This document shows, piece after piece, positions 57,682-64,000 of a stretch of DNA of 64,000 nucleotides. Positions within the stretch are counted from its first letter, which is position 1; the number at the start of each line of letters is the position of its first letter. The position numbers and the translations under genes are program-made. Under the pieces are notes generated by a model. The model worked only from the letters and a program-made list of their open reading frames with translations, did not search any database and was not told the origin of the DNA. Source of the stretch: Streptomyces dengpaensis. Lineage in GTDB: Bacteria > Actinomycetota > Actinomycetes > Streptomycetales > Streptomycetaceae. Location: positions 5,766,001 through 5,830,000 of the forward strand of contig NZ_CP026652.1 of NCBI RefSeq assembly GCF_002946835.1, in the 5' to 3' direction.

Positions 57682-58668
57682 ATGGCCAAGAAGACTGCTC
57701 ATGACGACCCTCTCGCCCCCGTCACGCTTGCCGTGGGCCAGGAGGATCTCCTGCTCGACCGTGCCGTGCAGGAGGTGGTGGCCGCTGCCAGGGCCGCCGA
57801 CGCCGACACGGATGTACGGGACCTCGCCCCGGAGCAGTTGCAGCCCGGCACACTTGCCGAGCTGACGAGTCCGTCGCTCTTCTCCGAGCGCAAGGTCGTG
57901 GTCGTACGCAATGCGCAGGATCTGTCGGCCGACACCATCAAGGACGTGAAGGCGTATCTGGGGGCGCCCGCTGAGGAGATCACCCTCGTGCTGCTGCACG
58001 CCGGAGGTGCCAAGGGCAAAGGGCTGCTCGACGCCGCGCGCAAGGCGGGGGCGCGGGAGGTGGCGTGCCCCAAGATGACGAAGCCTGCGGATCGGCTGGC
58101 GTTCGTGCGGAATGAGTTCCGGGGACTGGGGAGGTCTGCCACGCCGGAGGCCTGCCAGGCGCTCGTCGACTCGATCGGGAGTGATCTGCGGGAGCTGGCG
58201 TCCGCGGTGTCGCAGTTGACCGCGGATGTCGAGGGGACGATCGACGAGGCTGTCGTCGGGCGGTACTACACCGGGCGGGCCGAGGCGTCGAGTTTTACCG
58301 TGGCTGATCGGGCTGTGGAGGGGCGGGCCGCGGAGGCGTTGGAGGCGTTGCGGTGGTCTCTGTCGACCGGGGTCGCGCCCGTCATGATCACCAGTGCGCT
58401 CGCGCAGGGGGTGCGGGCCATTGGAAAGCTGTCGTCCGCGCGTGGGGGGCGGCCGGCCGATCTTGCTCGTGAGCTGGGGATGCCGCCGTGGAAGATCGAC
58501 CGGGTGCGGCAGCAGATGCGGGGGTGGACTCCTGATGGGGTTGCCATCGCCCTGCGGGCGATCGCCGACGCGGACGCGGGGGTCAAGGGGGGTGGGGATG
58601 ATCCCGAGTACGCGTTGGAGAAGGCGGTTGTGGTGATTGCTCGGGCGGCTCGGTCCCGTAGGGGGTAG
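57682..58668 (+). CDS. holA: DNA polymerase III subunit delta
   Basis: A 328-aa clamp-loader subunit (LAVGQEDLLLDRAVQEVVAA; RKVVVVRNAQDL; GSDLRELASAVSQLTADV). ATG 57682 begins MAKKTAHDDPLAP, the usual N-terminus; ATG 57670 and GTG 57652 are alternatives. The N-terminal domain has the AAA+ fold without a working P-loop, as in the family. It binds the beta clamp during replication. Confidence 0.93.
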   Translation: MAKKTAHDDPLAPVTLAVGQEDLLLDRAVQEVVAAARAADADTDVRDLAPEQLQPGTLAELTSPSLFSERKVVVVRNAQDLSADTIKDVKAYLGAPAEEITLVLLHAGGAKGKGLLDAARKAGAREVACPKMTKPADRLAFVRNEFRGLGRSATPEACQALVDSIGSDLRELASAVSQLTADVEGTIDEAVVGRYYTGRAEASSFTVADRAVEGRAAEALEALRWSLSTGVAPVMITSALAQGVRAIGKLSSARGGRPADLARELGMPPWKIDRVRQQMRGWTPDGVAIALRAIADADAGVKGGGDDPEYALEKAVVVIARAARSRRG

Positions 58669-59088
58669 GAGTTCGCCGCGGTGCGGCATTGAGCCGCCGT
58701 TCCCGTTCCCGGGCGGCCCCGCGTCGGGTCCGGACCGATGGTTGCCCGCGTCGGGTCCGGGCGGATGGTTTTTTCGCCCCCTCCGCCCCTGCCCGTCCCG
58801 TACCTGGGGGCTCCGCCCTCAGACCCCCGTATGGCCTGGACGGCCTCGTCGTCAAACGCCGGACGGGCTGAAGATTTCCGGCCGGGGCTGAAAGCCCAAG
58901 ACCCCGCTCCCCCTCCTGGGGAAGGAGGGAAAATGGGGTCTCGGTTCAAGCTGTTGGATTCACGCCCGCGTGGCGAACGCAGGCCGCGCGTGGATCCGGG
59001 GGTGTCGGGTGGGAGCGGATGAGAGAGGGCCCGCTCGGGTCCAGCCGACGGTCAAGTCAGGGGTTGAGCCCCGAAGGGCCCAGCCGAC
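58669..59088. other. Repeat-rich intergenic region between holA and rpsT
   Basis: About 420 bp without a gene. Two 27-bp direct repeats (58718-58744 and 58745-58771, differing at a few bases near the end, core CGCGTCGGGTCCGG), the interspersed module copy 2 (58803-58871) and a hairpin pairing GACCCC near 58900 with GGGGTC near 58936. Likely termination of both convergent genes. Confidence 0.6.
58803..58871. repeat. Interspersed intergenic module, copy 2
   Basis: CTCAGACCCCCG (about 58818-58829) followed after 26 bases by ACGCCGGACGGGCTGA (58856-58871), the same two blocks in the same order as at 23136-23227. Confidence 0.65.
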
Positions 59089-59355
59089 TCAGCCCTTGAG
59101 GGAGGTGACCTTCGAAGCAAGCGCCGACTTCTTGTTGGCGGCCTGGTTCTTGTGGATGACGCCCTTCGAGACGGCCTTGTCGAGCTGACGCGCGGCAGCG
59201 CGCTGGTACTCGGTGGCCTTCTCGACGTCACCCGCGGCAGCGGCCTCACGGGCCTTGCGGATCGCGGTCTTCAGGGAAGACTTGACGGCCTTGTTGCGCA
59301 GCCGGGCCTTCTCGTTGGTCTTGATCCGCTTGATCTGGGACTTGATGTTCGCCAC
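59089..59355 (-). CDS. rpsT: 30S ribosomal protein S20
   Basis: An 88-aa basic protein starting [20 protein letters not shown] with [17 protein letters not shown] near the C-terminus, the S20 signature. Reverse strand, divergent from lepA across 224 bp, as in other actinobacteria. Confidence 0.97.
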   Translation of the reverse strand: MANIKSQIKRIKTNEKARLRNKAVKSSLKTAIRKAREAAAAGDVEKATEYQRAAARQLDKAVSKGVIHKNQAANKKSALASKVTSLKG

Positions 59356-59579
59356 GAATGAGCCTTTACAGGTTCAGGCGCACGAGACAGCACGTCTCGC
59401 CCGCCGTTTGATTTCCTTGGGGTGTGCCTCCTGCAGAGAGGGCATGAGACACAGCCACTCAGGCTACCAGTAGCCGTAGGACCGGCCCAAACCGGTCGCA
59501 GCTCCCCGCCCGTGGGACCATGGAAGCTACGTATCGATCCGACCCGAGGCGACAGGCGCCTCAAGAGACAGGACCCTGC

Positions 59580-61448
<1,869 letters not shown>

Positions 61449-61595
61449 TTACGCGGCATGGCGATTTCCAGGGCCCGTTGCGCTTCGGCGTGGCGGGCCC
61501 TGCGCTTGTCCGCGGAGGATCGCCTGGAGGAAGTGACCGCCCTCCGCCCCTTACGTACTGGCCGGACGCGCTCTACTCTGATCTCTGCTCGATAG

Positions 61596-61610
61596 TTACT
61601 CGCGAGTTAA
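61596..61610. promoter_or_regulatory. Palindromic operator candidate upstream of the acyl-CoA ligase
   Basis: ACTCGCGAGT (61598-61607) is a perfect palindrome inside TTACTCGCGAGTTAA, 52 bp before the GTG. TetR-family fatty-acid regulators bind sites of this shape; the factor is unknown. Confidence 0.45.
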
Positions 61611-61661
61611 ACAACAGCCGCAATTGAGCCAGCCGCACCGTCGCGGGCCCCGGAGGATGTC

Positions 61662-63542
61662 GTGAGCGACACACAGACCTTGATCGAGAACCGTCCGCCG
61701 TCCGTGGCGGCCCTCTTCCTGGAGCGCGTGCAGGCCACGCCGGACGCCGAGGCCTACCGCTACCCGGTGCCACCGGCCTCGGGCGATGGCCAGGGCCCGG
61801 ACGAGTGGAAGTCGCTGAGCTGGGCGCAGTCCGCCGAGCGGGTCTTCGCCATCGCGGCCGGTCTGATCGAACTGGGTGTGCGTCCGGAGCAGCGCGTCGC
61901 GCTCGCCTCCGCCACGCGGGTCGAGTGGATACTGGCCGACCTCGGCATCCTGTGCGCGGGCGCGGCCACGACGACCGTGTATCCGCAGACCAACGCCGAG
62001 GAGTCGGCGTTCATCCTCGCCGACTCCGAGAGCAAGGTGCTCATCGCGGAGGACGCGGCCCAGCTCGCCAAGGCGCAGGAGAAGCGCGCCGAGCTGTCCG
62101 AGCTGACCCATGTGATCGTCATCGACCCGGCCGGCGTCGAGACCGGCGACTGGGTACTCACCCTCGCCGAGCTGGAGCAGCGCGGTGCCGCGTACCTGGA
62201 GAAGCACCCCGACCTGATCAAGGAGCGGGTCGGCGCGATCACCGCCGATCAGCTCGCCACCCTCATCTACACCTCCGGCACCACGGGCCGCCCCAAGGGC
62301 GTCCGCCTCCCGCACGACAACTGGTCGTACATGGCCAAGGCCATCGCGTCGACCGGCCTGGTCGGCCCGGACGACGTCCAGTACCTGTGGCTGCCGCTCG
62401 CGCACGTCTTCGGCAAGGTGCTCATCTCCGGCCAGATCGAGGTCGGGCACGTCACCGCCGTCGACGGCCGCGTGGACAAGATCATCGAGAATCTGCCGGT
62501 CGTGCAGCCGACGTACATGGCGGCCGTCCCGCGCATCTTCGAGAAGGTCTACAACGGGGTCGCGGCCAAGGCGCGGGCCGGCGGCGGCGCCAAGTACAAG
62601 ATCTTCCAGTGGGCCGCCGGGGTCGCCCGTGAGTACGCGAAGGCCAGCCAGGACAACTTCCGCCGCACCGGCACCGCGTCCGTGCCCTTCGCGCTCGGCG
62701 CCAAGCACAAGGTCGCCGACGCGCTGGTCTTCGCCAAGATCCGCGAGGCCTTCGGCGGCAACCTGCGCGCCTGCGTCTCCGGCTCCGCCGCGCTCGCGCC
62801 CGAGATCGGCTACTTCTTCGCCGGCGCCGGCATCCACATCCTGGAGGGGTACGGCCTCACGGAGTCGTCCGCGGCCTCCTTCGTGAACCCTGGCGAGGCG
62901 TACCGCATCGGCACGGTCGGCAAGCCGCTGCCCGGCACCGAGGTGCGCATCGCGGACGACGGCGAGATCCTGCTGCGCGGCCCCGGCATCATGGAGGGCT
63001 ACCACGGGCTGCCCGAGAAGACAGCCGAGGTCCTGGAGTCCGACGGCTGGTTCCACACCGGCGACATCGGCGAGCTGTCCCCCGACGGATACCTGCGCAT
63101 CACGGACCGCAAGAAGGACCTGATCAAAACCTCGGGCGGCAAGTACATCGCGCCGGCCGAGGTCGAGGGCCAGTTCAAGGCCGTCTGCCCGTATGTCTCC
63201 AACATCCTCGTGCACGGCGCCGACCGGAACTTCTGCACCGCGCTCATCGCCCTCGACGAGCCGTCCATCCTCGACTGGGCCAAGGAGAACGGCCTGGCGG
63301 GCAAGTCGTACGCCGATGTCGTCGCCGCGCCGGCCACGGTCGCCCTCATCGAGGGCTACGTCAAGGAGCTCAACGAGGGCCTCCAGCGCTGGCAGACCAT
63401 CAAGAAGTTCCGCCTCCTGCCGCGTGACCTCGACATCGAACACGGCGAGCTCACGCCCAGCCTGAAGCTCAAGCGGCCGGTCGTCGAGCGGGAGTACAAG
63501 CACCTGATCGACGAGATGTACGCGGGGACGCGCGAGGCGTAA
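61662..63542 (+). CDS. Long-chain fatty-acid-CoA ligase (AMP-forming)
   Basis: A 626-aa adenylate-forming enzyme. It has the AMP-binding motif LIYTSGTTGRPKGVRLP (about residues 199-215), LEGYGLTESSAA, GDIGELSPDGYLRITDRKKD and the catalytic lysine in LKLKRPVVEREY near the end. GTG 61662 has GGAGG upstream. It activates long-chain fatty acids for degradation or lipid synthesis; FadD15-like proteins are the closest by motif. A palindromic site lies in the promoter region. Confidence 0.92.
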   Translation: MSDTQTLIENRPPSVAALFLERVQATPDAEAYRYPVPPASGDGQGPDEWKSLSWAQSAERVFAIAAGLIELGVRPEQRVALASATRVEWILADLGILCAGAATTTVYPQTNAEESAFILADSESKVLIAEDAAQLAKAQEKRAELSELTHVIVIDPAGVETGDWVLTLAELEQRGAAYLEKHPDLIKERVGAITADQLATLIYTSGTTGRPKGVRLPHDNWSYMAKAIASTGLVGPDDVQYLWLPLAHVFGKVLISGQIEVGHVTAVDGRVDKIIENLPVVQPTYMAAVPRIFEKVYNGVAAKARAGGGAKYKIFQWAAGVAREYAKASQDNFRRTGTASVPFALGAKHKVADALVFAKIREAFGGNLRACVSGSAALAPEIGYFFAGAGIHILEGYGLTESSAASFVNPGEAYRIGTVGKPLPGTEVRIADDGEILLRGPGIMEGYHGLPEKTAEVLESDGWFHTGDIGELSPDGYLRITDRKKDLIKTSGGKYIAPAEVEGQFKAVCPYVSNILVHGADRNFCTALIALDEPSILDWAKENGLAGKSYADVVAAPATVALIEGYVKELNEGLQRWQTIKKFRLLPRDLDIEHGELTPSLKLKRPVVEREYKHLIDEMYAGTREA

Positions 63543-63572
63543 GGCCCGTACGTCGCTGGAGGGGCGGGGGAG

Positions 63573-64000
63573 TCAAATCCCCCGCCCCCTCCGCATCTCC
63601 CGCATCTCGTGGAGCAGCTCCTCCATCTGGTGTACCTGGTGGCGCAATTCCAAGACGTCCTGCAGGCTGCTGGCCGCCATCTGGGTCTCTATCTTCTCGA
63701 GGCGGTCCGCCAGTTCGTCGAACTGTTCCTGTTCGCGCGCGAGCATCCGCTCCAGCTGCTGGTTCTTGCGGTGCAGGTCGAGGAAGACGGTGACCTTGGC
63801 GCGCAGGACCCAGGGGTCGAAGGGTTTCGTCAGATAGTCGGCGGCTCCGGTCGCGTACCCGCGGAAGGCGTAGCCCGCGTCGGCGTCCGTGCCCGTCAGG
63901 AAGATGATGGGGACGTCCTTCGTCTGGTCGAGCCGCTTGATGTTCGCGGCGGTCTCGAAGCCGTCCATGCCCGGCATCCGGATGTCGAGCAGGACGACGG
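63573..64000 (-). CDS. Response regulator with C-terminal coiled coil (N-terminus outside window)
   Basis: The frame is open to the window edge and reads VVLLDIRMPGMDGFETAA, with the phospho-acceptor aspartate in LLDIRMPG, the switch threonine in IIFLTGTDAD and the lysine in YLTKPFDP. After about residue 85 the protein is a coiled coil (EREQEQFDELADRLEKIETQ; LRHQVHQMEELLHEM) with no DNA-binding or enzyme domain at its end. It is a stand-alone receiver that could pass signal through the coil. Partial, so the partner kinase cannot be seen. Confidence 0.85.
   Translation of the reverse strand, partial: VVLLDIRMPGMDGFETAANIKRLDQTKDVPIIFLTGTDADAGYAFRGYATGAADYLTKPFDPWVLRAKVTVFLDLHRKNQQLERMLAREQEQFDELADRLEKIETQMAASSLQDVLELRHQVHQMEELLHEMREMRRGRGI

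Overview
The window is high-GC actinobacterial DNA and looks like a Streptomyces chromosome. The evidence is the gene order (TIGR03960 radical SAM, TIGR03936 partner, rne, rplU, rpmA, obg, proB, proA, nadD, rsfS, leuS, comEA, comEC, holA, rpsT, lepA), the strong third-position GC bias, frequent GTG starts, and a few rare TTA leucine codons. No species can be named from sequence alone.

Region 1 (1-1434, resuming at 12763) is a radical SAM gene split by an integrated element. Region 2 (1341-12772) is that element, about 11.4 kb between two copies of an 11-bp core. It carries a GntR regulator, an SCO3933-type protein, an FtsK/TraB DNA translocase, a small membrane protein, a RepSA-type replication initiator and a large serine integrase. 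It also has cargo: a phosphotransferase, a frameshifted XRE-TPR regulator and an HATPase. This is the backbone of an actinomycete integrative and conjugative element, but with a serine integrase and a protein-coding target. Its left end supplies a diverged but in-frame replacement for the C-terminus of the gene it interrupts.

Region 3 (12900-24990) is core genome: TerD, a repeat-built membrane protein, the TIGR03936 partner, a very long RNase E, ribosomal proteins L21 and L27, Obg and a Tat-exported PhoD phosphatase. Region 4 (25185-30390) looks like a teichoic-acid-type locus: a fused cytidylyltransferase/dehydrogenase, a membrane-linked glycerophosphotransferase-family polymerase and a family 2 glycosyltransferase, with a possible sigma-E promoter in front.

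Region 5 (30401-41709) holds proB and proA among unusual tandem repeats, two related membrane proteins, an M48 protease, two tiny membrane proteins, nadD, a LytR_C protein, rsfS and a phosphoglycerate-mutase-like enzyme. Region 6 (41817-47062) has two identical tRNA-Ala(GGC) genes about 2.2 kb apart, enclosing two zinc-ribbon proteins and a GT87-type membrane glycosyltransferase, then a NuoF-like/ferredoxin and cytochrome b-like operon. Region 7 (47313-64000) has leuS with a probable leader-peptide attenuator, DegV, comEA-comEC (comEC with a TTA codon), NAT, holA, rpsT, lepA, a long-chain acyl-CoA ligase and the start-less end of a response regulator.

The observations most worth following are the 3'-end-restoring serine-integrase element, the leuS attenuator whose leader peptide appears to be leaderless, the tandem repeats flanking proB, and the TTA codons in traB, int, comEC and the teichoic-acid-type glycosyltransferase.
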